A stretch of DNA of 64,000 bases from Orbilia blumenaviensis (Eukaryota > Ascomycota > Orbiliomycetes > Orbiliales > Orbiliaceae). The stretch covers positions 2,604,001-2,668,000 of the forward strand of contig JAVHNS010000005.1 of assembly GCA_036872755.1 (NCBI GenBank), written 5' to 3'. The first letter of the stretch is position 1; every line of letters starts with the position of its first letter. The notes below the pieces were generated by a model. That model was given only the letters and a program-made list of their open reading frames with translations. It was not told where the DNA came from and did no database searches. Positions 35,665-49,720 of the stretch are shown piece after piece. The position numbers and the translations under genes are program-made.

Positions 35665-38600
35665 TGACAGCATAATATGGGCAGCATTGAGTGGAAGTCA
35701 CAAATGGCACTTGTGCAAGGGTATGCCGCATTTAAGTGGTATGGGGCACGGATGTCACAAATGGTGCCGATGATAACAAGTTCAACTTGGGTTGGGGTAC
35801 TTTTGCTTCTAGACGCGCTTGGACACAAGAGGGACTAACCCTCCACCGTCAATGACCTCTGCGGCCCGGTCGATACATAGATTGAGTAAAGCCGTTGTCA
35901 GCTCTCTAAACTGTAGAGGCGGGAAACGCTAACCCAGCAGCTCTCCTCTAAGTGGCATAACCAACTCGTAGTATTCATAGCGGTCGTAGGCCCGGATCAG
36001 ACCGCAATTTGGGGCACACAATTGCAAGCGCTTTTGTACAATTAAGGCTCTGTAATCTCAGAACTACGGAAGCCGACTTCCACCGATAACTTAATGAATA
36101 AACGAATGAATGTGTAGCAATGTCATATTGAGGGGTTCATTGATGGATAAATTCTTTGACTGGGATCTATGTAAGTGCCTGTTTACTTGATTGCCTTTCG
36201 CTCTGTTTATTTGTAGGATATGGGCTAATTGGTTCTTGATACTTTCGGTTTATTTGCAAACTTTCAGATAGTATATGGACTACCATTTTGGGGTCTCTCA
36301 TAGTATCGCGCTTTTCAAGACGATTTGCCTGACTAGTTAGGAGTTACTTGCAACAGGCGCCCAGGCAGCGGTATGATTGTTTCATGGGACTTTTGAAGAC
36401 TGGTGTCTAGGGCCGCCTATTCGCCGTTAGTATTTAATAGCCGAGCTTGTCGCCGCGTCTAGATCCCTGAAATAAATGTGGAGGGGGGTTTGTAGCTTGA
36501 TCCCAAAGGCTTTTATCATCGGGCTTCGAAGCGATGGCTGCAATTGAAGTAACTTCCTCGGTATTACCGGTATCGGTACAATTAGCCAAAGTCATACGAT
36601 GCAGTACGCATATGCTGCCCTATTATCAGAACAAAGCCTCGGAGGCATATTTGTGAGATTCCAGCTAATTGCGTACGGTAAGAAATACCTATCAGTATTG
36701 ACTTTCCGAGCCAGTTGTCCGGGCACCGTTATGGTTTCCGCGCTTTCGAAAGCTCGAACTTCGTGCTAGCGATGTGTTGGAATGCGACAGACTTTTTGTT
36801 CGCTCAAAGGCCCATACATCAAGTCGTCGGACTGTTTACTGAGCACGGAGCCTTGACAAAGAGAACTTCCGGCGGCAGACACTCGGTTATAAGATTTATT
36901 TTGCGTGTGAAATCCCGGGCGACTACGGGGGGGTTAATGGAAGCCAGAGCAATCATCTTCACTTATGTAAGTACGTACTGTACATTGAACCTTCACGACC
37001 TTGCGTCGGATACTAGGTGCAGGGAGCTTGACAGCCCATACCTTATGATAATCGTCGTGAACTAAACCAGGATATCAAACCCGGTACATCTTCATGGGAG
37101 AGACCACGTAGCATGCGCCATAAAAGCAAATAGTACTTACATTGATCATGACCTACCAGTCTGCGCCAGAACGATTAGCCGGGGCCGCTACCAAAAACTA
37201 GATAGCTAGTTAACAGGCTGTCTTCTCGCATACAGCCGTATCATAACTTGATTAAAATAGCACAACGTACTTAAGTTTCATGTAAGTACACGTACCAAGG
37301 AGCTAATTTATCAAACCGCGTGCGAAAGGCGAGACTGCGAAAAACGAGGAGTGGGTGAGCTTAAATAGTTTGACTGGGGCATCGAGTTCACGCGATGCCG
37401 TCGCTGCCAGCGAGTTGGCAGACATAATCGCAGGTTTTCACAACCTCGGACTCCGTTGGGACAGACCTCGCTTGTAGACTAACAAAACCAAACGCGGGGC
37501 TCTCAAGGATTTGCTAACGGACACGGGCAACTACATCCACTACCCTTCAACCGTCGTCAAACCATTGTGGCCCTTTCGCTACCCAGCCAGCGGATCCCGA
37601 GTTGTCCCCCGCAGTTGGACAATCTTAGGTCATGGGAGTGCCCTTTTCGGGGACAAGGTGATATATACAATATATATTAACTACAAAAGCTGACTTGAAA
37701 TAAAGCCTTCTAGGAGCTTGAGGTTAACTTGGATAGCGTTTGGGAGTCTTCAAATGGACTATATTGATCGAGATTGGTGTGTAAATTTGAATCTACATAT
37801 GATGCGAGAACGAGGATTATTATTATTAGAAACAGCTTCACAATTCTATATTGGGGACTTCTGTCATAAAGAAATCATCAAACTGGGTTTCTTCTGGCTT
37901 GGGAGCATGTGCGTAGACGTTGCAAAAAAAGAAGAAAAAAACGTTTTCCAGAAAACGAAGGTTCAATTCGAGGAGATCTCGAGCGACCCTCCATTGACAA
38001 GAGGCCGAGAAACTCAGTAAGTTTTCCCACTCCGATTCTCAATCAAATTGGCTCGCCGCCTGTGCCCACCCGCATAAAAATTCTTAAGTTTACGAAGCCC
38101 AGAAGTTTGTGTCTAAACACTTACCAACGAACCTTTCCGATTGACCTTCTGTCACCAAATCCGATCGAATCAAAACATGGCCGTTCTACTCTCCTTATCT
38201 CTTCATTAGTATCTTGATAATTTCATCAATGCTATGTTCATTCTATCAACGCAATGCTGTAATGACAGTTTTTACTAAACGAGTCACGTCACCAAAAAAA
38301 CTTGGTGGGTATATCTATGCAATGCTTGAATTTGTTTGAATGTTGCAATATGGCACGATATTGCATTTCACCGGACTTTTTGGTCCACTCTATTCAAACA
38401 CTGCGTCAGCACGCGCCCTCGGGGTTCAATTATTCACTGCACATCGAGGAGGTGGCGGACGAAGCCGAATCACTCTACTGGAAGCTTGCCCAGCATCATT
38501 GGTAACCGTGAGAAATTTTAATTAGCCAAAGTTTTACTTGACGGATGCTCGTGGTACCACACGCGAGGGTTTCCACGTTGATAGCACCCTATCAACGTTA

Positions 38601-39962
38601 GCATCCTATCAACGGTAGCGATGCCGAACCAGTGGGGAATCTATACGCAGGTGTTAGCGGCGCCGTGGACAGCAGAAAAACCGGTAAGTATATTCTTGAT
38701 TATGACCCGCTCGAGGATATTGTTTGATCAAGACTTGTACACATCCCGTACAATTCCCGAATAGTTATAGGCAGTACATATTCTTTTCCACAGCACTAGG
38801 GGCATTCGGTGCCCGCTTGTTGGTAAGCTTGGATATACATCAATCTATCAGTGATAAACCACCTGTTCCGCCAGCTCCAAAAGCAGTTTTTCACTTTCTG
38901 GAGAAAAAGGGCCGTACAACGGAAGTTACTGGTCAGTGGCTGACGCTGAGATTCCGCTACGTCCACAAATATGTAACATCTCCGGTCCCAGTCCCATAAT
39001 ATCTCCTCCTCAACAGAGAGTTGACGAGATGAGATGGCCCAGTAGACGAAGCTCCGTGTCATCTCTTACCACCAGATGTGGAGGCGCAGGTGGGTGTCTG
39101 GCCTGATCTGGTGTGATTTGATCTTGAGATTTGATTTCTAAGAAGAATTGCCTCCAAACGAACAGCTTCGAGGCCACTGGATACATGAAAACGGTGATGA
39201 TGATGACAAAGAAGATGAACAGAAGAAGGGATGGGACGAGAAAACATGAATTCCAACTCTTCAGATTTCCATTCTCCCGTCTCCAAAGCCAACGTTTCAA
39301 TATTTGTCTCGGAAACCTTTCCAGGAGTATTTTTGGCCAGGCGATGTGAAACTAATAAGATTGGTTAGGGTTTACCTACAATACTTTCTCGACTCAATTC
39401 GGTATTGATTCGGGAATAAGATCGAGGTCAACTATATTGGCTTTTTGGACAGAAACTTTAACCCCGACAAGGTTGAATAAACCTCTAGTACTCCTGTCCC
39501 GTTGGTTTCCGTCTTACCTTTCTATCATTCCAGACATACGTGACCCATTTCTTTGTATGGTTTTTGCTTGCCATTGAATTTCAAGGTTGCAAGCATCTTG
39601 GCTATGGTAGTTATATCCGGTTAGTGTAGGTGTTACCCTGTGAATGGATGATTTCGTTATACTAGCAGTCTACATGTAGCATGTTGGAGTAGGGACTGGG
39701 AAAACCCTTTTCCTTGCTTAAAAGCCTCGGTCATGGAAAGTACACTTTGGCTTATCCTTGCTATTTCCTTTAGTGGCCGATCCTGCTGAACGGTAGCAGC
39801 AACGATGACGTTGATTTTGATGCGGTAAGAGAAAATAGGGAAGTGGATTAAAGCACCATGCATGGAAAGGAGAGAAAGGGTGCGTGACTGTGCCAGCGTA
39901 AGATCACGAACTGTTGTCTTTTGCGCGCGGGGCTGTTAGGGGGGCACTACGAAGCTTCCCAA

Positions 39963-40212
39963 ATGTGCTCGTTTTGTGCCCGTTTCTCCGGATTAAATAG
40001 ATTAATCAGTAACTGTATGCCACCCAAGTCCAAGGCATATAGACCCCCTATCCGGATGTAATTAGTTTAGTTAGATCACTATCCTTAATACACTACAGTC
40101 ACTCTTGTAGTTAACGTCCTCCCCCGCAACCAACTTATATTTGGTGTGTAGGCTGGGTAACCTGGAGAGTTTGTATACGGTTTGGGTTCGGTACTAAACT
40201 TTCGGTTCACAA
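39963..40212 (+). repeat. Dispersed LTR-like element (first of two in tandem)
   Basis: Starts TGTGCTCGTTTTGTGCCCG and ends AAACTTTCGGTTCACA. It is followed after about 30 bp by a second, more diverged copy in the same orientation. Confidence 0.8.
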
Positions 40213-40244
40213 GCACCGTGACAGGTTTCCCGAGTGTATTCGCT

Positions 40245-40511
40245 CGTTTTGTGCCCCATTTCTACCTATTAAAGATTTTATATTGGTCACCGTGTTCACC
40301 CCAACCTTAGCCTAAATACGCCCTATATATATAAACACTGCTAGTTTAGTTGTACCTCATTCACGATCCTTATTAGCACAGCGAATATAAGTCATTCATT
40401 TAGTCCTCTTGTTCATATATCGTAACAGGCTAGTATTTGGTGTATTAGCTGGTGGACTAGAGACTCTTGCACCAAAAGGGCTTGGGTCTCGGTACAGGAT
40501 TTTCGGTCCCA
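40245..40511 (+). repeat. Dispersed LTR-like element (second of two in tandem)
   Basis: Starts GCTCGTTTTGTGCCCCATTT; the end reads GATTTTCGGTCCCAGG instead of TTTCGGTTCACA. The core ATCGTAACAGGCTAGTATTT is conserved. Confidence 0.65.
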
Positions 40512-41195
40512 GGCATTAATATACTCAACGATAGCTATCTAGATGATAGCTAGCCCTGGGCAGTGAACACAGTGATTTTGTACTGAGCGAGCTTGGTTGA
40601 TCACTGCACAATTGACTTTGCTACCAGTACTCATATTATGTATACCAAGAACCCTTTCTTCCTAATTCCTTAGCCGACACAGGTGGCCGTCTGATCGCCT
40701 GTTGAGATACCAAGCGATCGTGGAACTGGTTGGGCCCGGTTCTATTCAGACTCCAATCTAACGCTATGAACAGGCGTGTAAGCAAACCCTCAACCAGCAC
40801 CGCCACCTTCTTAAGGCAGGTGTCCCGATGTGCCTTTGCCTTTGCCTTCCGTTCCCAGAAGAAATAGGCACTGGTTTGGTGTTTGATATTGTTGCATTGA
40901 CCCGTCGCCTCAACAGCTTTAAAGTCCGCTGATGTCATGTACACGTATGTACTTTAGTGGCGTAGAAAAGTGTGATAGAGTAGCAGGTCTATGTTGTGCA
41001 CGGTTTGGCTCGACATATAACATTGTTCCATGTGGGAAAGTTCTGTACACATTGACGTATTTTAACCGACATCATTCAATAAATATACAGTATAGATCAT
41101 CGGATCTATCAAAGTAACTTCGAAACCCCTCAAAACTAGGAACAAATATAAGTGCGTGCGCGTCCGAAGCACGAAATTTGCCTATTGCATGAATG

Positions 41196-41246
41196 ATAGA
41201 GAGAGACTGAGACTGAGACTGAGAGACTGCGATTGAGAGAGAGAGG
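41196..41246 (+). repeat. GAGACT/GAGA microsatellite
   Basis: ATAGAGAGAGACTGAGACTG and further GAGACT/GAGAGA units. Confidence 0.9.
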
Positions 41247-42503
41247 AAAACCTGCAGAAGACTATCCTAATCAGATCGAATAGCGTCTAAATACAGAGTA
41301 GACACATGACGATAGTCTCGACAAAATCACCAAAGCTTCAATTGTATTACCCGTCCGACAGAAGTCTCATCAAAATAAATCAAATAAAATCGAGTTTTTC
41401 AGTAAGGGTATAATCACAATCATGACTATATAGTATCACCGAATCTCGTCCGGGGCGTGGTTTCATCCAGTCAAGTACTCATAGGTGTAGGTAATACCGA
41501 TAATCCCTAAAGTGCGAGGTCCGATACTACTTCGAGAAAAAGATCGGGGACGACGGCAACTGTTCTCGGCTGCCAGTATTTTACATCAATCGCCCAAGAG
41601 GCTTTCAGCCGAAATCTATATGGAGAGGGCGGCCAGATATTTAATAGTATGATTGGCTGATTGGCCAAGTCAAGCTGTATTGTTTTTTATGTGTTATGTT
41701 AGTTGCAGATATAAGTATATACTGATACGTCCACCGAGCGGTCTTCAATCTAGCAAGAATGATATTCATATACCTGATCAAAGTCTCTGTGAAGAGAGTC
41801 CCGTGGAGCTCGCAGCTACTTGCAGCATGCTGCACAACCTCGTATATTAGAGCCTTAGCGCTAGTGATAGCTAGGTGGTATCTCTGCAAAAACACGATTG
41901 GTTGCTTCTATACGAGGATACATATATCTAAAATCTTAACATCACTCAGAACTAGGCATCGTAACAAAGGATCTACTTTTCACAGGCCTGACGTTTAACA
42001 GCTGACGAAAGAATACGGCGTCAAATTTGTACTTGGCGACAGCAGTCCCGTGTAATTTGATGGGTCTATTCTCTTTCTTCTTCTACATTAACATAATGGC
42101 ATGTAGGAATAAAATGATATCGGGAATGGTTTTCGTCGTCTGTTCTCGTATGGCGGAAACCCACGGGGATATGCTCCACCCCTGAGGCCTGACGTCGGTC
42201 GTTGGAAGCCCATATCCATGGAAAATATATACGGAATAACCCATACAGTCCGAGGGAAGAGTTCAACAGAGGTTACAGAAGGCCGTATCTGCGGCTTCGG
42301 CGAATAAGAGGGTTACGGCTGCTTAGTTACGGGCTCAGAAGGGTTAGCTTGATTTCTTTCACCTCGTTTCGCCGCTCTTGTTCTTGTTCTTGTTGTTATC
42401 GTCGCACCTACGAAAGATCGGAGAATGGTAGCCCAGTCGAACGTAGGACCCTCTCAGCGTCGAATACAACGAAGAGGAAGTCATTAGGCCGCCACTATCC
42501 CAC

Positions 42504-42602
42504 GAGCGGGTCATGGAGGATAGCATGGGATCAGGCAAGACTTTGACCATGCTAAATGGTATTTCCCGCTTGAAGGAGGCGGCTGGAGAGATTATCAGTT
42601 AA
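42504..42602 (+). pseudogene. Helicase/ATPase P-loop fragment
   Basis: One frame reads ERVMEDSMGSGKTLTMLNGI then SRLKEA and stops. MGSGKT is a P-loop, and the D.MG.GKTLT context resembles SNF2-type ATPases. Only about 32 codons, so the family call is weak. Confidence 0.3.
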
Positions 42603-44269
42603 TCACGGGAGACTCACACACTGTGCAGAATGGTTCGGCAGCCTGATCAGTCTTAAGTTACAATTTGGACGGTGCGACGGCGGACAGCAAGAGAATGGCT
42701 CGAAGATGAAGCGCCTTTTGGCGAAGAGATGTTGTTATCTACGATGAAATTTCCAATTCTATATGTAAATACATTAATCTATCAAGTAGTTGATCAGATC
42801 TTTCCGGCCGTTTCCGGCCCCCTATACAAATGGGGAGGTCCTCCCATTGCCGTCAAATTGAAAAAGGCGAAACGGTTCGAGTTGTGCGGGTAACTAGCTC
42901 TCACATGAGAAACTTGTGGCTGTTTTTGAGGGAGCTGGCCGCCGATATGGAATATATTTGTAGTCGGTCCTGGCAAAGCAGATCGGGATGCTAGTTAACG
43001 GCTAGTTGAAGTAGAGATGGAGGGGGAGAGGGGGGGTTTGGCAGCGGAAGTCAGCATTGAGCCTTGGCCGCGTCGGATCCGCCGTTTACCCGTCTCTACC
43101 CTCTAGGACGTCACTATTAAAGCTCCCTCCTGAGATGGTTCTGATGATCCAAGAAAATTCATTAAATTTCGGCGGCATAAGAACGTTTACCAAGGTACCT
43201 TAGGCGTCGCGAGTTCAGCGCAAAGAGCATACCCATCCCTTTCGGTCTCAACCGCAAAGAATCTAGTATTCCTAAACACCTTGATCATAAACCAATGTCC
43301 GTTACTCACAATTACAAACCGGGTTATGTCTACAAGAAACTTCTTGCTCTTAGTCTGCCCTCTGATCAAATCTAACGGGCAACTGATACTCACCGTCCCA
43401 AGTATTCTTTAGTGTCGTATCTATGTTGGAGGTTCTAGCTATGTTCCTTACTAGTCATTCGACAGTGGCTTTTCACGATATTATATTGATGCTTTTCACT
43501 TAGCTCAGCCTACTCCGAACATTCAAATAGGCTCGGCGAGGGGGGGTGCAGTTGTATTGTCACCCACGGCGCTCGACTACCACTCCTACTAACTTTTTTT
43601 TTTTTTTTCGGAAACGGGGAGATGCATGAGTTGATTCCCGGGATACTAGTGGGAAAGCAAACACAGCTGCAAATAACTGTGATAGATTGAAAGCTTGTTA
43701 AAGCCCTTCTGCTGTTTCAAACATGTATCTCATCGGGATATTCCTACAGAACCCTGCGTGGGATATCCTGTACCTGAAGTAAGCAAGGACGAAGCATATA
43801 AACTTTTGTCGTTGACGATTGAGCAGAACCAAGCGGGTTGAAACGAACGCGCAGAGCCAACTTTGAGGAGGGCCCGAATGGACCCGTAGGATTAATCGAA
43901 GACGACCATCCAACTCACCAAGACCCGGTTATCACTTGAGTAGAAGGGGCGGTAGAGGCTTTCAAACTCTAGTAAATCGTTTCAAAAAATTATTATTGCC
44001 GGACACGTGCACATTCAAATGAGACTATGAGAGTTTAGACGGACACACCCGGCGCAACCCTCCCTCTGCGTCGAGACCCATTCGTCGTCCTTGTTCTATC
44101 AATCTTGGCGAGAGGTGGACATAGAATCTTGCATTTACTAAAGAGAAAAATAGCTCGATGCTTGGATCTAGATAGAATTTCACCAGTGATGGCGTCTACC
44201 GCCGCACTGTTGGCTCAATAGCTGCCTAGCGAGCCCATCAATCATCAACAGCCAGAGTTTTAGCAGGCG

Positions 44270-44880
44270 ATTCCCGCCCACAATGCAAGTCGTATTGCGC
44301 CTAGCCCAGGTCAGGAATCGATTGTTCTGTCTGCGTCCGAATGTATTAACCTGCGAACCAGCCTGTGAACCAGCTGACCAGTTACCTGTGAACTAGCTAC
44401 CGGCCTGCGAGTTAGTCTATGGGCCAGTTGCTATACGTCTTGCTCACTTGCCAGACCGACACATAACCATTCAAAACAGGTAATAAACCACACGCAACCC
44501 CAGCCCAGCGGCCATAAAACCCTCCTTATACAAGTCTTCCCATCATAGGATTACTATATCCCAATTGCGAGTGGTCGGGCAAATGGCTAGAGATGACGAC
44601 TACCACTGCAGATTCACCTTACCAGCTCGATAGCTAGAGCTTAGGCGATCAGTTCCCTGCTCACAATGCTAGCCTGTGGTTTGTACCTGGCGCAGACCGT
44701 ATCGGGCCTATCCGAATAAATCAGTTGCCTATCTATGTAGCAGCTAGTAACGTTAGCCCGCGAACCCGCTCCCAGTCTATATAAAGTAGTTGCGAATCGG
44801 CTAGTCTACCTACGTGGTAGTTACCTCCTGTGAACCAGCTGCTAGGCTAAGAACCGGCCAACTTAACACACAACCATTTA
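44270..44880 (+). repeat. Left arm of a large inverted repeat with clustered short motifs
   Basis: Rich in variants of GCGAACCAGCCTGTGAACCAGC. Reverse-complement versions (GTTCGCAGGCTGGTGGGCTAG and similar) cluster at 49160-49720. AATGGCTAGAGATGACGAC here matches, inverted, GTCGGCCATCTCTAG at about 49691. It also contains a local duplication (about 44275-44330 against 44645-44700). Confidence 0.6.
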
Positions 44881-47800
44881 GTTAGCACATGACCGCCTAA
44901 AACGGATGACCTTAAAGTCGGTTTGCTAACCCTGTTCATGGAAAACCTTTACCTACGTTAGCTATAGTCTCTTCTGCTCTTTCCAGTTGGGCACTTCCTC
45001 AATTGGCCAAAGGTCGAGTCTTCAAGCCTCCACATTCTTTCTGAATCTTGGACTTGTTTGTTGCAGCAATATCCGCTTTGTGAAAGACTTCACGAACCCA
45101 AAGCGGCAACAAGAACATTATTCGAGGATGAGACTGTTTAGAACTTCGCTCTAGGAATAATCGCGCTGTGGAACGTGATTCGTCTCGATATGATTTAAAG
45201 ACTTCCAAGTTAATCAGAGAAACTTAAGCCCCTCTGCTATAGAGCTCGAGCGTACAGGCACGGGTGATCAGAATGTACTTCGCTTTCGAGAGGTTGCGAT
45301 TTAAGGCCGCCACCCCCATCCTCGCTAATCTCCCTCACACCCAAGTAACACTGAGGGTCGATGCCACTATATATCACGCTACTAGTATCCGCTTTCGAAG
45401 CTACCACAAGTCCAAGATTCACATACCCAGCTGGACCCCTTCTGGTAGCTGCAGCAGTAACCCTTCCAAAATCGACGTTCTTTACGTATAAAATACGGAG
45501 GCCCGATTGGATATTCGATTGGTTGAAGCGGTATTAAGCATCTCATCACATTCGGTTCTTAATTGCCGCCGGTTGTGTAATACAGAAAATGCGATCGAGA
45601 CCGAAAATACGGGCCACATTAGAAACGCTAGCCAGAATGATCTTGTGGCTGTTATGATTCGCGGTTCTACCTCAGTTATGGGGGTGTGCTCGAAATATTG
45701 CGGGTAGAGAATCCGAGCTCAGGGCTCTACGGCAGCCTCTATTGCTAATCTTCTCTGAACACTATCAAAACCACCCAAATCTAATTTACACCTCTAAAGT
45801 ATTCTTAGCGGTAACAGTTATGATTATTATTCATTGCGTGCGGTGTATGTGATAGCCAGGGTTGTGGAACTCCAGACAGGGCCAGAGATAATTTATCGCA
45901 TGTCCTTTCACTCCGATAATATTTCTGCTAAGGAAGTCCTGGATCTCGTACAAACTCTCACGACAGAAGATTAAAAGTAATGCTAGGGAATTTAACTTAA
46001 GAGCTTTTCTTGTCTTTATGCCGACTCTCCATGTTTCCCTGGAGGTACAGATTTGTGAACAAAAAAAGTGAAGGGCAAATGATTTGTCGATAAGTAACGA
46101 GCATGCGCGGGGTCCGGGCAGTGATTTGGTCTATATAGCGCGCCTGCATAGACCTGTGGAATGCTATCTTTTTGGATCATGGAGGTGCTTTGGACTTCCT
46201 TTGACAAGTCACGAGATATGCTTTAGAACGATATATAATACGGTGCTGTCAATGGTCAGTTTGTCGGAAAACAAATCACCAAGCGGTCTATTGGTTAAAA
46301 TCGATGGCACAGCTGGGACGGGGGGCAAAGAGGGTGAAATCAGGTGGTGGAGGTATCGGACCGACCCTTGAGGGAACCCGACCGAGCAATTGGAATAGAT
46401 GATGCGGATTAGCGTTATTTCTGACCCAACCCAATACATCAAGAGATAGAATTCAACGTCATATGAAGCCTCGAAAGGTATATGGCGAGAGTTCTCGGTT
46501 TCATGGATGGTGGAAAGGCCTGGTCCGAAGGCCGAGATTCTTTTCGGGATCTCAAAGCCACCCAACAATCACTTTAAATGATAGCTAGAAACGAACTGGC
46601 ATATGGCCCTTAAAAGAAAACGAACGTAGTTGTCTCAATGACAGTTGATTATGTTTAGACTAAGGAGCGAGCCTGTATGGGGCATATATGGGATGTACAC
46701 GGGTGACTGATATAGAACCATTTTGGGGTGTAAACGGGGCAAAAAGCAGCAGAGGCCCCATCTTCTAAGCGTAATCGGATCTTCCTGTCCTGGGCCGGCC
46801 CTTGTCATCCAACGTTTCTGGCGGCCGCAAAAATATGCGCCCTGTATCCACATCAACAACACCGATATGTCACCAGCAAAACGCAGGGCTCTCTAGCTCT
46901 CCATCCTCATTTGTGGATACCAGTACGTAGAGGTCTCTAAACCACTGACATTCTTCGCTAGTCTCCAGGAACGTGTAGCCTGATTGTCACGGCTCCGAGT
47001 TTTGTGAACTATGATTGTGACTCCTCTTTGTCGACAGCCCAACGTTAATTAACAGCTGGTATATCTTCAACCCTAAGGCGCTGGCAAGTAACCAACTCGA
47101 GTCGATCCGTAACCAGGCTTTGCGGCATCTGCGTGCTCCTCTTTATCCCAACCAAATTGTCTTTCCCACCTTATCCTAGAAGGTATGTTGAACCGCCGAT
47201 AGCATACATACCGAAAAAACGAGAAAAACCTATAACACGGAATTAAGATCCCGACTTTCGATTTGTCCATAAGATTTCAATAATTACGTTCTAGGAAACC
47301 GTTTTGTATCAGCAACTAGCCCAACTCTTCAAGTCTGAAAAACACCGGGCGCAGTTGTACGATTCTCAAACGTTCAGCTGGCAAGAGCTCAATGCCAAAG
47401 CGAAGAAGCGAGAATGCATGTATGTATACAAAATGGTGAACCAATATATTGTAGATCGGGCTTAGAAGTCGAAGATTTGATATATGTACGATCCGAGTCG
47501 CGAAGCCACAGAATCGATTGTCTCTCTGAGAACTTGGGCGATTCTGTTTCGTTCGATCTGGTATGTATTTACGCATTACTAAGTACAACGGATGGCGACG
47601 ACCGGTCATCCAAACAGCAAGCCCTACTTCTGATAATGAAAACTGCTCTAAGTGTATAGTTGTACATGATTATAATGTAGAAATCCTCGCAGGGGAATAA
47701 CTATCACCAAGACGGTTCCTGATCTCCCGGATTGATGCATAACGTAGCACAGTCGCAAGTAAATACTCTCGAAGGGAGGTGTGTGGTACATGTCCCCCGG

Positions 47801-49159
47801 TCGCAGAGGAAGGTTTTACTGCTGGGTGCAAACCTGTGCTGAGAATTTGAGGGAAGGCGGCGTACATTTCACTATTCCCTACCAGGCCTAAGCCTCTTTC
47901 AGGACCTAAATCGAACCTACGGTGAATCTTTTCGTATCCAGGGCCGGTGGTTGTAATTATTTAAGATAAAGTCAAGATTAAACATATTAGAGCGCAGCAG
48001 CAGCAGGGCGATTGGCTCGTGTCAAGTGAGGGGCTTAGAAGGTATAAATACATTCAAGTACCCGCACAAGCGCCCAACCACCGCCCGATCACGCGTCTTC
48101 CCGAAACCCACTGGAGTGGTGTTCACAATGGCCACGACAGCAGCAGCGGAAGGATAAAACAAAAACGATAGGAGAACCGGGGAGCTTGCTTCGATCTTCT
48201 AACGATCTGGGTTTGTAGATAACACATACATGAGATGATGTCCTGAGCTGCAACAGTGCTGCGTAAGGACTTTGTGGTTATGGTTGGCCGTCCGAGGGCC
48301 GTCGTAAGAACACTGGTAACATTTGCACACCACTAATATCATATTCAACCATACCGGTTAAAATTTTTTCTTCTTAGATAAGCTCCCGTCTTTATATACA
48401 TCTTTCTGGCGAGGATGTAATGTCAGAGATTTGCAATTTTGAGTCGACGTATTATGGTGAAAGCTCTGGTATATTTCGGTTGGCGCAATTAAGAGGTGCA
48501 GGCGAAGGTAAGAATCCGTTCGGCTAACGTTAATATGCCTGGCACAAGCGGGCTTCACTAGTTGCTGCTCGAAAATCTTTAAAAGGCTCCGCCGCGGCTG
48601 TTGAGCACGGTCGCAATCGTTCAGACGACATCTAAGCTATAAAATTAGAACAGGAGAAGCATACAGCGTTTGGATAGTTTAGTTTGTTACGTTTAAAATG
48701 GTTCTGTCCCGCAAGACACAGTGACATTGATATGGGGGATTATATATATACCTTGTGCACGTGTTTGTGTCCGTTGGTATCGACCACCCGACCGATACTA
48801 ACTAGGCGGGAGCAATGGGAATTAGCGAACAAAAACTGTAACGGTTAGCACTATCACAGCCATTTAAAGGCCATGCAAATAGCATGTTTCTCAGTTAAGA
48901 GACATTCAGAAATTGACAGTTACGTCGACCGTACTCCGACAATTCTTTTTCTTCTTCTTCTTGAGGTCTCCTAATCTATCGTTCTCGATCATTCGATATA
49001 TACCCTGCTAGAAAGGCAATATCAGTTGCTCTATTATTCTAATTCTCATGGGTGTACCCCAGAATAGTAAATTTACAAAAGGCGATAGGGGTTAATGCGC
49101 GACAGCTCTGACAAAAGAAAGACCATAGATCTATTTTTGATAATTATGTCCTTGTTAAT
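44881..49159. other. Interior between inverted repeat arms; no gene recognised
   Basis: If the arms belong to one element, this 4.3-kb interior should once have encoded its transposase. I see only short ORFs without family signatures. A short stretch at 46530-46600 resembles 18845-18920. Confidence 0.4.
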
Positions 49160-49720
49160 CACGTGGTATACAGGCGGACTGATTCGCAGACTGATAGCTG
49201 GTACACAGATAGGCCAGCAGCGTAGCTAGTTCGCAGGATGATGGCTGACTCACAAGCTGGCAGCCAGTTCGCAGGCCGGCGGCCAGTTCACAAGCGGCAG
49301 CAAGCGGGCGAGTACAGCAATTAGTCAACAAACTGGCAATAGGCAAGAAGGGGTTTGAACGACCTAGATCCAGGTAAGCGAGCTAGTCGCAGACCGGTTA
49401 CTAATTGACACGCCGGCCCGATTCACAAGCAAGTATATAGCTGGTTCGCGAACTTTAGCTGGGTTACAGGCTAGTCAGCAAACATTTGGTTCGCAGGCTG
49501 GTGGGCTAGTTCATAGCTGGTTCGCAAACTGCTAGCTAGTATACGAATAGGTAGTTGATTCATTCGCGCATCAAGTACTTGATTATTAGCTTGGCTTGGA
49601 TGTAATATGGCCTGGGTTATATGTCAATTCTGCACTGGCGCTCTCATGGGAGCAATTGACTGTTTCACCTTAGCAATTGAGCTAGCAGTCGGCCATCTCT
49701 AGTTATCGAGTAACTACTGG
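49160..49720 (-). repeat. Right arm of the large inverted repeat
   Basis: Contains clustered CAGTTCGCAGG, AGTTCACAAGC and GTTCGCAGGCTGG variants, which are the inverted form of the motifs in the left arm. Confidence 0.6.

Larger units (their letters stand above)
35283..44269. other. Gene-poor stretch with repeats
   Basis: No intact gene recognised. It holds the second copy of the roughly 100-bp repeat, two LTR-like copies in tandem (39963-40511), a GA/CT microsatellite at 41196-41246 and a short ATPase-like relic at 42504-42602. The ORF at 39010-39300 (minus) encodes one hydrophobic helix (LLLFIFFVIIITVFMYPVAS) but nothing else that identifies it. Stops are frequent in all frames. Confidence 0.5.
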
